This document shows positions 50,731 through 59,322 of a stretch of DNA of 64,000 nt, one piece after another; positions within the stretch are counted from its first letter, which is position 1; every line of letters begins with the position of its first letter. Source of the DNA: Streptomyces pseudogriseolus. Lineage in GTDB: Bacteria; Actinomycetota; Actinomycetes; Streptomycetales; Streptomycetaceae. The stretch is from the NCBI GenBank assembly GCA_002154585.1, contig MUNG01000107.1, forward strand, positions 1 to 64,000, written 5' to 3'. Position numbers and translations under genes: made by a program. The notes below the pieces were generated by a model. It was not told the DNA's origin. It made no database searches and worked only from the letters and a program-made list of their open reading frames with translations.

Positions 50731-50869
50731 CGGTTCCACGACTCGGCGTACGCGCAGGCGTACAGTGCTGCTGCCGCCCTCAGCATCGGTCACACACTGG
50801 CTCAGCCGCCTCGACCTGCAGCAGAGATTGCCTGGTGGTCAAGGGGAACGGTTCTGCACGCCGTCCCTT

Positions 50870-50886
50870 ATGTACTTCACGTCAAT
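50870..50886 (+). promoter_or_regulatory. 17-base motif, copy 1
   Basis: ATGTACTTCACGTCAAT, matching 16 of 17 positions with the motif at 51845-51861. Lies 20 bases past the stop of the winged-helix gene at 50907. Candidate protein-binding site. Confidence 0.4.
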
Positions 50887-50906
50887 GAGGGACGACCTGA
50901 GGAGCG

Positions 50907-51221
50907 TCAGGTTGCGCGGCGGAGAGGGATGACAACGTGCTCGCCCATGCGCTTGGGGTCGAGCCTGTAGTACCTGATGTGGCCAAGCCTCTCGGTCTCC
51001 TCGAGCCAGCCAGCTTCGATGACCTGCTTGCGAGTGCGGGAGAAGACGGGCGCGGCCATTCCGACGAGTTTGGCCAGGTTGGCGGCGGTCTCGAGTACGG
51101 CTCCGGACCGGTCGGTCGGGTGCAGTGCGTAGAGCATGACGACGAGACGCTGGTTGGCGGTCATGCCGGCGGTCTTCTCAAGCAGCTCGAGGTTCTTCTG
51201 CTTGTCGTCGCTGCTGGTCAC
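50907..51221 (-). CDS. winged-helix DNA-binding protein
   Basis: 104 residues from GTG 51221, overlapping the stop of the upstream gene (GTGA) and preceded by GGGAGG. A helical start (SSDDKQKNLELLEKTAGM) leads into a winged helix: TANQRLVVMLYALHPTDRSG, ETAANLAKLVGMAAPVFSRT, KQVIEAGWLEETERLGHIRY. No ligand domain. Together with the preceding gene it forms a pair of small winged-helix proteins with similar design, perhaps a heteromeric regulator or plasmid copy-control factors. Motif copies at 50870, 51733 and 51845 may be their sites. Confidence 0.7.
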   Translation of the reverse strand: MTSSDDKQKNLELLEKTAGMTANQRLVVMLYALHPTDRSGAVLETAANLAKLVGMAAPVFSRTRKQVIEAGWLEETERLGHIRYYRLDPKRMGEHVVIPLRRAT

Positions 51222-51670
51222 TGGGCCTCCCACCGTGCAGGCACGTTCTCGTTGAATCCGGGGATGTCCGGCGGGTTGCACGTCTTCACCGCTTCACGCT
51301 GTTCGATGCCCGTTCCGTGGAAGGCGATGTACGGGCTGATCCGGTAGAAGTTGTAGTTGCCGATGCGTCCGCGGACGATCAGGATGCGGTGCTTGGCCAG
51401 TTTCCTGTTGATTTTCCCGACAGCGTCGGTGGACATCCCTACCCGCTTGGCGATGTCGGCCCCGGTGGCTCTCAACGGTTCCATGCCCTCGGGTGAGACG
51501 CCGATCCACCACAGGACGAGGAATTTCTGGCTGGGCGTGAACGCCTTGGATTCGGTGATTGCCTCGACGCGTGCCTTGTCAACCTGGGTGTGCCTGCCGG
51601 AGAAGGCGTACGGCGCGTAGGGGACCGCCTCGCCAGTCTCGGCATCAACCAGCCTGCGTACTGCTCCCAA
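51218..51670 (-). CDS. winged-helix DNA-binding protein
   Basis: 150 residues from TTG 51670, with GGAGGA upstream. N-terminal extension (EAVPYAPYAFSGRHTQVDKA) then winged helix: AFTPSQKFLVLWWIGVSPEG, ATGADIAKRVGMSTDAVGKI, AKHRILIVRGRIGNYNFYRI. The wing with an IGNYNFYRISPYIAF ending recalls plasmid initiator-type winged helices, but the family is not recognised. First gene of a two-gene operon; repeated motif copies lie in its promoter region. Confidence 0.7.
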   Translation of the reverse strand: MGAVRRLVDAETGEAVPYAPYAFSGRHTQVDKARVEAITESKAFTPSQKFLVLWWIGVSPEGMEPLRATGADIAKRVGMSTDAVGKINRKLAKHRILIVRGRIGNYNFYRISPYIAFHGTGIEQREAVKTCNPPDIPGFNENVPARWEAQ

Positions 51671-52597
51671 CGGGTCCTCCGTGCACGGGGCTTGTCGGAC
51701 GGTTCATGAAAGGCGGCTGCGAGGCCGACCAGATGAACTTAACGTACATGAGCAGGGAGTCAATCAGCCCAGCCTGTCGGCCGTGTCGCCTGCTCACGCG
51801 CTCAGGAGTCGCACCCTCCAGCCCAGCCGCATTGCTGCCCTCTCATGTACGTCACGTCAATCTGCTACGGCTGCAGGATCGTGGTGCTCGGGTCGTCAGG
51901 TCTGGGTGGCCGCTTGCAGGATCGCTGTCCGCGGCGGTGAGATCGTGGTGCACGTTTCATGCGACTGTGTGACACGGCTGCCGGATCTGTTCACTCAGCT
52001 CTCCTGATCGCCCTCTGCTGCCGTAAGAACTGCCTGCCAGTTCTTACGATCTTGGTTGTTCGAGGTAACTGCGCAGGTCAGATGCCTGTTAACGGCTGCG
52101 CTCTCTTACCTCAGGAACCCGCCGTGCACATCCCGGCACGTGCAACCACCGAGCACTGTCAGTTCGGCGGAAGGCCAAGCTCACCTCGTCGAGCCTTGCG
52201 GAACTCATGGGACGAGTGGACCTGAACCCACGATCGAGCACGCAGCCGCTTCGCAGTCGACTCAGATACCGACTGCGCGAGGTGGTGCCAGTCTTCGGTC
52301 CCGCCGCCACCCGTACCCCGCCGCTTTCCGGCGCGTACGGCCTGGGCCACCACGAAACGGGTTCGCGCCGGGAAGTGGCGGGGGCAGCGGGGTCCAGGGG
52401 CCGGCAAAGGCCCCTGGTACCACGCTGCTCAGCCCCCTGGGGGTCGTCGTTGACCGGCAGTCTGATTGACGGGCAGTGGCACCTACGGCCTGAAGTTGTG
52501 ACCCGCACGTAAGTACCTGCATGTACCAACAGAAGACTTCTGCGCGAGGGGCACTATGCAAACGCCTGCGAACTGGGTCCGTCTTAAAAATGATCTT
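51671..52597. other. intergenic region with repeated regulatory motif
   Basis: About 930 bases without a recognised gene. At 51733-51752 (minus strand CTCATGTACGTTAAGTTCAT) and 51843-51861 (plus strand TCATGTACGTCACGTCAAT) two copies of the motif lie as an inverted pair upstream of the winged-helix operon. The part 52020-52550 has open frames on both strands that are only compositional. Confidence 0.5.
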
Positions 52598-52697
52598 ACC
52601 CAGCAGCCGGCGGGCGCTCCGGTTGCGGTCTTGTCATATCGGGTGGCAATGCCGCGGAAGCCCTTGAGGCGGTTGAAGCAGCGCTCGACTACGGATC
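52598..52697 (-). pseudogene. 3' remnant of an IS5-family transposase
   Basis: Minus-strand reading VVERCFNRLKGFRGIATRYD followed by KTATGAPAGC is the C-terminal region (including the catalytic Glu) of an IS5-type transposase different from the one at 18095. It is fused directly to a Tn3 fragment at 52698. Confidence 0.7.
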
Positions 52698-53099
52698 TCC
52701 AAGACCCTGCATATCCTGCGTCTGGCCGACGAGCCCGGCTACCGCCGCCAGATCAAGAGCCAGGCGAACCTCCAGTAGGGCCGCCACGCCCTCGCCCGGA
52801 AGAACTTCCACGGCAGGCAGGGGCAGCTCTACCAGCGCTACCAGGACGGCATGGAGGACCAGATCGGCGCCCTCGGTCTGGTCCTCAACGCCCTGGTGCT
52901 GTTCAACACCCAATTCATGGACGCCGCGGTCAACCAGCTGCGCGCGGACGGCTTCGACGTCCGCGACGAGGACCTCGCCCGCCTCTCGCCGTTCGTGCGG
53001 CACCACATCAACATGCTCGGCCGGTACTCGTTCCAGCTTCCTGAGCTGTCCGGCGAGCTGCGCCCGCTGCGGGATAAGGACGCCACCGACGACGAATGA
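52698..53099 (+). pseudogene. 3' remnant of a Tn3-family transposase
   Basis: Reads KTLHILRLADEPGYRRQIKS, then QANLQ and an in-frame TAG at about 52777-52779, then GRHALARKNFHGRQGQLYQR, GALGLVLNALVLFNTQFMDA, LSPFVRHHINMLGRYSFQLP and ELRPLRDKDA. This is the C-terminal ~130 residues of TnpA of Tn3-like transposons, disrupted by a stop codon and lacking the N-terminus and catalytic aspartates. Inactive. Confidence 0.82.
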
Positions 53100-53203
53100 C
53101 ACCAAGGAGCAGCGGTCTCGGAGGTTTCCGATCGGCACACGAGATCCTCGATAATCTTCCTCTCCGCACCGGAACTTGGGCCACGTGGCTAGGGGGATTA
53201 CGT

Positions 53204-54283
53204 ATGCCGAACTCTTCAGGCACCACCGGCGGAAATGCGAGCGGAAGCTCTGCGGCCGATGGAGCGGGTGCTCAGGCGCTTCCTGCTGCCGCACCAGGCG
53301 CGCAGGGGGCATTAGGGGCCCCCGCGCCGGCTCCACAGTCTCCTCCGACTCCCCCCACCACGCCGCCGCCGGGGACAGCAGCAACGTCAGCCGGTTCGTC
53401 GGCCACCCCGTCGGCCTCGGCAGGGGCGCCAACCGCGCCTTCGGCGACCGGCACCCCGTCTGCACCTGCAAGCGATCCGGAATCGAGATGGAGGCACAAG
53501 CCCAATCTCATCGGCCTGCTGACCCTGGTCGCTACCGTCGTGGGCATCGTTCTCGCGATCTATTACGGCAACGACTCCTCCGAGTCGGGGCAGTCGCAGG
53601 CGAAGAGCGGAGATGTACAAGCAAGCACGGGTGTGTCAGAGGCAGCCCGCCAACCCGATCTCAAGGTCGCGAGGATCGCCGCCTACATCAAGGAGGGCAT
53701 CGACGGCAAGGAGCAGACCGATGAGGGACAAGAGGCCCTCACGGATCTGCGGGGCCCGCATCTGGACATCACGTTTGAGAACCGGGCCCCTGGCCCGTCT
53801 CTGATCACCAAAGCTACGCTGCGGGTTCGTGAAGCCGGAGTACTGCCGGGGTGCCATCAGATCGGAGGCGAGCTGGCGATCTCCATGAATTACGACTTCC
53901 CCCTGCCCGACCGGCTGCCGAAGACGCCTTATGAGCAGTCGAAGGACATCAGCTTCACGGTCGAGGACAACAAGCTCGATCGTCTGACCCTCACCATGGG
54001 GCCGGAGAACCACGGATGGGAGAACCCGTGGTACGGAGTGGTAGACATCGTCTTCGAGCACGACGGGACCAAGACCACTGTCGGCCCCATCGCTGTGGTC
54101 GACACAGGAGGCGATGCTGAGTTCTACCCCGATGGCGACACGTGGGTCATCGAGAACATCGACATCCCCACTTGCTTGGACGAGAATGCCGCGCTGGTGG
54201 ACCGCCTCATGAGCATCCCTGATGTCACCGTCTCGAAGGAATTGAAGACGCTGCGAGACAAACTCACCTCGATGGGCCACTGA
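53204..54283 (+). CDS. membrane-anchored protein with Pro/Ala-rich N-terminus
   Basis: 359 residues from ATG 53204 (AGGGGGA upstream). The first ~100 residues are low complexity Ala/Pro/Ser/Thr (PQSPPTPPTTPPPGTAATSA), then one membrane segment at about 105-125 (LIGLLTLVATVVGIVLAIYY), then an outer domain with HLDITFENRAPGPSLITKAT, LPGCHQIGGELAISMNYDF and WYGVVDIVFEHDGTKTTV. The cytoplasmic Pro-rich tail could interact with other proteins. It resembles the protein at 41032 in layout (anchor plus beta-rich domain with an ENRxPxP motif). Unknown function. Confidence 0.72.
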   Translation: MPNSSGTTGGNASGSSAADGAGAQALPAAAPGAQGALGAPAPAPQSPPTPPTTPPPGTAATSAGSSATPSASAGAPTAPSATGTPSAPASDPESRWRHKPNLIGLLTLVATVVGIVLAIYYGNDSSESGQSQAKSGDVQASTGVSEAARQPDLKVARIAAYIKEGIDGKEQTDEGQEALTDLRGPHLDITFENRAPGPSLITKATLRVREAGVLPGCHQIGGELAISMNYDFPLPDRLPKTPYEQSKDISFTVEDNKLDRLTLTMGPENHGWENPWYGVVDIVFEHDGTKTTVGPIAVVDTGGDAEFYPDGDTWVIENIDIPTCLDENAALVDRLMSIPDVTVSKELKTLRDKLTSMGH

Positions 54284-54324
54284 TTCCCCGCACGGGACCC
54301 TGGCAGGCCACCGACGGGCACGCT

Positions 54325-54630
54325 TCAGCGCCTGCTGCCGCCGGGAGCGAGCAGGCTGGTGACCTCGGCGATCGCCTCCGCCGAGGGGTGGAAGTAGCGC
54401 CGTACGTTCTCTGGCTTCTTGTGCCGGGACTTCGCCATCAGCATCGGCAGGCTAGCCCCGGCCTCGCCGAGGTGTGAGGCCGGAGTGCCGGTACTCGTGA
54501 AGGTCCCAGCCCGTGCCCGGCGCCCCGCCGACCGCGGTGTGGGCGTCGAGCAGGGCACGGGCCTGCCCGTACGACAGCCGCACCAGCCCGGTGTCCGGGC
54601 AGACGTAACGGGAGCTGAGAACCTTTCAGC
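54325..54630 (-). pseudogene. tyrosine recombinase (integrase) C-terminal remnant
   Basis: Minus-strand pieces in two frames: [20 protein letters not shown] and [15 protein letters not shown] in one, then after a frameshift near 54480 [20 protein letters not shown] and [20 protein letters not shown]. The HxLRH-like [14 protein letters not shown] and the final RRYF with the nucleophilic Tyr identify a phage-type integrase; the N-terminal two thirds are missing. A trace of an integrated element. Bases 54631-54792 hold nothing recognised. Confidence 0.8.
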
Positions 54631-54792
54631 GATCACGCCGGCCGACAGGCCCGTGATCCTCCGGTCGCTGATGATCGCTGCACGAGACGCGTTCCCCACC
54701 ACACGACCATGATCGACGATCCGGAGCTCAACGCCTCACCGCCTACCGTGCACGAGCTCGTTAGCGACCGCAGCTGACACCACGGCAATCAA

Positions 54793-57234
54793 TCAACCAA
54801 CCCGCTTCGGTGCCCGTCCGGCCTGCATCCGCGCCCGCTGGGCCCGCAGCAGCCCGAGCTTGCGCTCCAGCAAGTAGTGCGCAGTGCGTCGACGGGCTTC
54901 CTCTGCCGCTTCCTCCGCGGCCCCATGACCGCGAGGGCGGCGGCGCAGCATCGTGTCGTACACGGCTTCAGCCTCGGCGTCGGCTTCCTCACTCCGCAGC
55001 AGTCGGCTGTGCGCGCTCGCCCGGCGCTCGTCACGGATCCGTTCTGCCACCTCCCGGGCGGTGAACGCCAGCACCCCTTGATCGGTCCCGGTTTGGCGTC
55101 GGCACACGTCATCGAGCAGCGCACGGGTGTCGGCTTCGCAGCGCTCCGACAGCGCGGCGATCTGTGCCGGGTCATCCAGATCCGCCCGCACGGCGACCGC
55201 CAGGTCGACCGCCTCTTGGACCAGATCGTCCGTACACCGCCGGTAGGTGCACTCCGGACACAACCCCGCCGCACCCGGCAGACCGCACTCCACGCACGCG
55301 GCCGCCCACCGCTCCAGCGCAACAGCCTCCTCTGCTGCCTGGCGGCGGGCAGCGGCCGCCCGCCGCATCTCCACCTCGGCCACCGCTCGGTCGTGCCGCG
55401 CGCCTGCCTGCTGCGCCTCACGCCGGGTGTGCTCCCGCAGCCGCTCCTCGAGGACCTGGCGGCGCTCGCGCCCACCGAGGCCGGGCAGCTCCCGGTCGAC
55501 CTCCGCCGCGATCTTCGCCCGCTGGGCACGCCGGATGTGGAGCACGTTGTTGCAGTTCTCGCACTCGCCGCCGGTGTCCAGCCGGATCCCGTCGTCGCAT
55601 CGGGGGTCCGAGCAGGCCTGACGCTGCGCAAGGCCCCGCCGGATCAGCCACGGGAACGGGCGGTCGACCAGGGCATTGCCGCCGGTTTCCTCCAGCCGGT
55701 CGGTGAGCCGGTCGGCCAGCAGCTGCGGGGCCCTCTCCGGCCGCTCCAGCATGCCCGCCAGCCGCTTCGCTTCCGCCTTCACAGCCGCCTCGACCTGGTC
55801 CTGCTGCCAGCCCGACAGCCGCTCCCACAGCCCCGCGACCGGCCCCAGAGCCACCCGCAGACTAAGATCAGCCGGAAGCCCAATCCTCCGTTGCTGTTGC
55901 GCCTTTCCACCACCCACGGCCTTCAGCCGACCACCGGCTACGGCCCCGGCAGCACACCGCCCAGCACGCTCATTGACCGGGGACTCTTGAAGTTTTTCCC
56001 CGCGCAGCGGGCCGTCCTTGGCCTCTGACGGCGCAGACTCGGCACGGTCGGCCTGGTCCTCGCGCATGCACGCGCGCTCCGGCCGACGGCCTTCAGCCCC
56101 ACGGCCTTCGCCGGAAAAGCCACCAGAGAGCGCGAGAAAACCACCAGGAGTAACCCCAGAAGCGTGGGAAGCGTGGTGCTGTGCAGTTACGGCGAGGTCT
56201 GCCGATCCGGCCATATCGCCCTGCCCGGCGCCCTCGATCCCAGTCATTACAAGGGCCTCGCCCGTCTCGCTGGACTCAAGATCTCCGGATGCAGTACCAG
56301 CGAGGTCTGTAATCAGAGCTTTAGCGACCCGGCGAGCCTCCTGCACGGCCACGCCGTGGGCCTCGGCAACCGGCACCAGGCGCACCCGCGACTGCGCGTT
56401 CAGGCCCGAGCCGCTCTCCTTGCGCACCACCTCCACGACGCCGTACTCCTGGAGCCGCTTGAGCACCTTCGCCCCGGCCGCCGCCGTGCAGCCCAGCAGC
56501 TGCCCGACCGTCGCCGCCGGACGCCCACGGCCGGTGTCCACCGACCCGGGGCACAGCTGCAGCCAACCCGCCGAACCCGTCGTCAGCACCATCAACAGCA
56601 GCCCGAGCCGGTCCGTCGCGGCACCCCGGCCCGTACGACCGGCGAGCAGCCCAGCCGGGACCGGCGCCTTGTCCTTCGGAGCCCACCCCGGACCGAACAG
56701 CACCTCGCACAGGCTCAGCAGCACCGCTAGCTCCGAGCGCGACAGCGCTAGCGGGTGCCGCCGGTCGCCGGCCTTCTGCGCCCGGTACATCGGGATCACC
56801 CAGCACTCCAGGCCCGTCGCGTGCCCGAAGCTGTTGGTCGCGACGTTCGAGCCGAGGAACCCGGCAGCGCGCAGCTCGGGCAGCACGGTGTGTGCGACCG
56901 TCGACTGCGACACCCCCAGCCACCGACCGAGCTCCGCCGCCCAGATCGACGCCTGGTAGTCGTCGGCCACCTTCGACTTCGCCGTCAGCACCACCGACGC
57001 CAGCCGCGCGCCGTCCGACGCACCGGCCAGCGCCGGAGACGTCACCAGCGCACGCACCGCAGCGAGCAGCCTGGCCCGCATCGACTTCGACAGCTGGAGC
57101 GGGTTCCCTAGCTCCAGCGGCAGGATCGGACCGGCCTGCGCCGGAACCGCCCGCAGCCGACGACGCGACGCCCCACCGGCGGACTTCGTGCGCGGGCGCG
57201 GGAGCACGGCGGCCGATGCCACCACGGCGCTCAT
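54793..57234 (-). CDS. large winged-helix and zinc-ribbon protein, possible replication initiator
   Basis: 813 residues from ATG 57234; longer frames upstream have no ribosome site. Residues ~40-300 are helical with winged-helix-like parts: ASIWAAELGRWLGVSQSTVA, then RPAATVGQLLGCTAAAGAKV and LKRLQEYGVVEVVRKESGSG. A linker of ~120 polar residues follows. The C-terminal half has CSDPRCDDGIRLDTGGECEN with two Cys pairs (zinc ribbon), Glu/Arg-rich coiled helices and a second Cys set, CVECGLPGAAGLCPECTYRR. The combination resembles large DNA-binding Rep-type proteins of Streptomyces linear plasmids, but I cannot assign a family. It is preceded by a tract of hairpins that could be its target. Function as Rep is inference. 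Confidence 0.65.
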   Translation of the reverse strand: MSAVVASAAVLPRPRTKSAGGASRRRLRAVPAQAGPILPLELGNPLQLSKSMRARLLAAVRALVTSPALAGASDGARLASVVLTAKSKVADDYQASIWAAELGRWLGVSQSTVAHTVLPELRAAGFLGSNVATNSFGHATGLECWVIPMYRAQKAGDRRHPLALSRSELAVLLSLCEVLFGPGWAPKDKAPVPAGLLAGRTGRGAATDRLGLLLMVLTTGSAGWLQLCPGSVDTGRGRPAATVGQLLGCTAAAGAKVLKRLQEYGVVEVVRKESGSGLNAQSRVRLVPVAEAHGVAVQEARRVAKALITDLAGTASGDLESSETGEALVMTGIEGAGQGDMAGSADLAVTAQHHASHASGVTPGGFLALSGGFSGEGRGAEGRRPERACMREDQADRAESAPSEAKDGPLRGEKLQESPVNERAGRCAAGAVAGGRLKAVGGGKAQQQRRIGLPADLSLRVALGPVAGLWERLSGWQQDQVEAAVKAEAKRLAGMLERPERAPQLLADRLTDRLEETGGNALVDRPFPWLIRRGLAQRQACSDPRCDDGIRLDTGGECENCNNVLHIRRAQRAKIAAEVDRELPGLGGRERRQVLEERLREHTRREAQQAGARHDRAVAEVEMRRAAAARRQAAEEAVALERWAAACVECGLPGAAGLCPECTYRRCTDDLVQEAVDLAVAVRADLDDPAQIAALSERCEADTRALLDDVCRRQTGTDQGVLAFTAREVAERIRDERRASAHSRLLRSEEADAEAEAVYDTMLRRRPRGHGAAEEAAEEARRRTAHYLLERKLGLLRAQRARMQAGRAPKRVG

Positions 57235-57591
57235 CGGCCCACCCGAACGGACGAGAAAGAGATCATCTCGGCAGCCTTGCGCGGACCGTCCGTGGGCAGA
57301 GGCCAGGAACCAGCGAGACCTCCAATCCCTCCCGCCCGGCGGGCAGGAACTTCCGATCGCGTCCCGCCCCACGGGACGGAGCCCCGGAGCACCGCGGCGG
57401 CCGGTGCCGCCAGGAGGACAGGGGTCCTCCTCTCGGTATAGGTCTGCCGGCCCGGGGTCGGTGCGACACTCCAACCCGAGGCATCTTCGTGATTAATGCC
57501 GTGAACAGGGCAAACAAGTGCTGCCAATTCCATCACACGGGAAGCGTGGGAAGCTCGAATCCGGTCGAATCGGACATGGTCGAGCTGACAG

Positions 57592-58012
57592 GAGACACAT
57601 GTCTCGTGCACTATGGCGAGACACCAACCTTCACATGGATCGCCTCGACCGCGACCAGGCCCCTGCCAAGGGCCCCGACCACGGCCGAGCGCTCTGTACG
57701 GACGGAGTCCCGAGCACCGAACGGCCTGCCAAAGCCGCCGGAACCCGGGGTGACGCTGGTGGCTCAACAGAGGCCCCCTGCCAAAGGGGCTTCTGGAGAG
57801 CCGGGGTGGCCCGCTGCCAAGCGGACCGGGTGGAACAACCCGCTTGCCAAAGCGGGGTACTGCGAAGGAATGAAGACCCAGCTCGATGAGCTGGAGCCCA
57901 GAACCGGCGCCAACCGGGGACTGGGCGGCCGACCTGATGGTCGGCGAGACGGGTCGCGCGGGGCCGCAGTGGATTGCAGTCCACCTCATTGGCGCGCGCG
58001 GCCGATGGCCGC
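57592..58012. repeat. tandem hairpin tract with shared GCCAA and GAT loops
   Basis: Six hairpins contain GCCAA in the loop with different but perfectly paired stems: GGCCC/GGGCC (57658-57674), CGGC/GCCG (57722-57737), GCCCC/GGGGC (57773-57790), CCGC/GCGG (57811-57824), CCCGCT/AGCGGG (57839-57856) and CCGG/CCGG (57904-57917). Three more have a GAT loop: CCAGCTC/GAGCTGG (57878-57894), GCCGACC/GGTCGGC with TGAT (57928-57945), GCGGCC/GGCCGC (57998-58012). Others: GAGACA/TGTCTC (57592-57605), GTCTCG/CGAGAC (57601-57622), GTGGA/TCCAC (57969-57984). No gene covers the tract. Constant loops with changing stems point to recognition of folded single strands, DNA or RNA. It lies upstream of the putative Rep gene and downstream of an XRE gene. 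The flanking 57235-57591 holds nothing recognised. Confidence 0.8.
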
Positions 58013-58016
58013 TAGG

Positions 58017-58313
58017 TCATCCCGACCCCCTTTTGGAGGCCGGCGTCGTGCTGCCTGCGTTCAGCTCAGCGACCTCGGGGAAACGCTCCGCGAGCCCCTT
58101 GAGTAGGTGGATATAGGCGGCGCGATGGGGTCGCCTAGGGTGGGTCTGGCCTAGCTCCCAGCGGGCTACGGCCAGGCGTTTCACTCCCACCGCGTCCGCG
58201 ACTTCCTGCTGGGTGAGCCCTGCAGCGAGACGCAGCTGCTGACGTACGCGCGGCGACGGCAGGACGTCCTCGAGGAGAGCGTTGACCCGCTGCATGGGAT
58301 CCGCGTTGGACAT
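58017..58313 (-). CDS. XRE-family HTH regulator
   Basis: 98 residues from ATG 58313. A single XRE helix-turn-helix: RQQLRLAAGLTQQEVADAVG, VKRLAVARWELGQTHP (about 28-64), followed by a short C-terminal helix YIHLLKGLAERFPEVAEL. Typical small repressor of mobile elements. It ends four bases before the hairpin tract, which separates it from the large gene on the same strand, so it could control that gene or read through into it. Confidence 0.8.
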   Translation of the reverse strand: MSNADPMQRVNALLEDVLPSPRVRQQLRLAAGLTQQEVADAVGVKRLAVARWELGQTHPRRPHRAAYIHLLKGLAERFPEVAELNAGSTTPASKRGSG

Positions 58314-58413
58314 GCCCCAACCTCTCATGATCACCGAGTCCCTGAAAGATACACCACGGGATCGATCTCGGCTAGCGTGCAGCGATACGCCGATAGGGGG
58401 TGGGCGTCATTCT

Positions 58414-59322
58414 TCAGCATGGCTTTAGAACCGAGGCGTAGTAGGACGCGAGCACAGCTTCCGCCCCAGAGCCCTGCGCCGTAGTGACGCGTTGGAACTG
58501 GGCCGACCTCAAGTCACCGGCGACTCGGATCCGAGGGTGTTGTTTGTCGGGAGGGCAATAGCCGTCCTCGCTCGAGGCAAGGCCGTCCAAACCCGCTGGC
58601 GTGTTGCCGAGGTTGTTCAACACCGTCTTGGCGACGTAGGACTTGCGCTCCCCCTGCCGGTCCTTGACCTGCAAGCTCCACTCGTCTCCGTAGGCCATCG
58701 GCGACAGGACGACGTGAGAGACAGGCACGATCCGCACGCGCTCGTCCCCCGCGACCTCTACGATCTTGTAGTCATCCGCTGGCGGACAAAGGACATGAAG
58801 CGTCGTTGAGGAGTGCGGGTGGGTGCGAAGCCATGTTCCGAGGGGACGGTCCCCTCCGAGAACATAGGTCCGGCCTGCAAGGTTTGCAGGCTCGGTGCGC
58901 CACAGCAGAGGTACGGACACACATGCGGGAGCGCTGATCCAGTCGGCATCGGACGGAGCCAGGGTGGCCACGCCGGTGGCGACCACGATCAGCTGTGCAC
59001 TCAGTGCGCGTCCGTCCTCGAGTACGAGCTCGGCCCGGTCGTCGTAGCCGGTGACGCTGACCGCACGGCCCTGCACGACGGAGCATCGGCCCGTCTGCTG
59101 TAGGCGGTCCAGGTCGGCGGCAAAAGCTTCAGCAAGTTGCGGGCCGGTCGACCAGTCGCCAGGGACGTTCTCCAGCGCCCCGATGACATGCAGCTTGCCG
59201 CCTACTGCGTCAGTCTCCACGATGACCGTTCGAAGGCTCAGACTGGCCGCCATCACCGCGGCCGCAACGCCTGACGGGCCGGCGCCGACTACCAGCACAT
59301 CTGTCTCGTGCGGTGCGTTCAT
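58414..59322 (-). CDS. FAD-dependent oxidoreductase, thioredoxin-reductase-like
   Basis: 302 residues. FAD Rossmann motif VVGAGPSGVAAAVMA at 10-24, LIVVATGVATLAP at about 111-123 and a C-terminal GDLRSAQFQRVTTAQGSGAEAV, the FAD-binding end of thioredoxin-reductase-like proteins. The CxxC redox pair of true thioredoxin reductases is missing (only APACVSVP at that place), and the NADPH motif is weak (YVLGGDRPLG). So it may be a ferredoxin-NADP-reductase-like or non-thiol oxidase. ATG 59322 overlaps the isochorismatase gene by four bases. Third gene of an operon with an HTH regulator; substrate unknown. Confidence 0.78.
   Translation of the reverse strand: MNAPHETDVLVVGAGPSGVAAAVMAASLSLRTVIVETDAVGGKLHVIGALENVPGDWSTGPQLAEAFAADLDRLQQTGRCSVVQGRAVSVTGYDDRAELVLEDGRALSAQLIVVATGVATLAPSDADWISAPACVSVPLLWRTEPANLAGRTYVLGGDRPLGTWLRTHPHSSTTLHVLCPPADDYKIVEVAGDERVRIVPVSHVVLSPMAYGDEWSLQVKDRQGERKSYVAKTVLNNLGNTPAGLDGLASSEDGYCPPDKQHPRIRVAGDLRSAQFQRVTTAQGSGAEAVLASYYASVLKPC

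Noticed and set aside
49245..50786. Extended 513-codon version of the hypothetical gene
   Set aside because: The extra 5' part passes out of frame through a tpg remnant; the GTG at 50498 has a strong ribosome site.
57235..58016. Protein-coding explanation of the hairpin tract (several open frames cross it)
   Set aside because: Products are Arg/Gly/Pro-rich without ribosome sites or folds, and the stems vary in length between hairpins, which a codon pattern would not explain.
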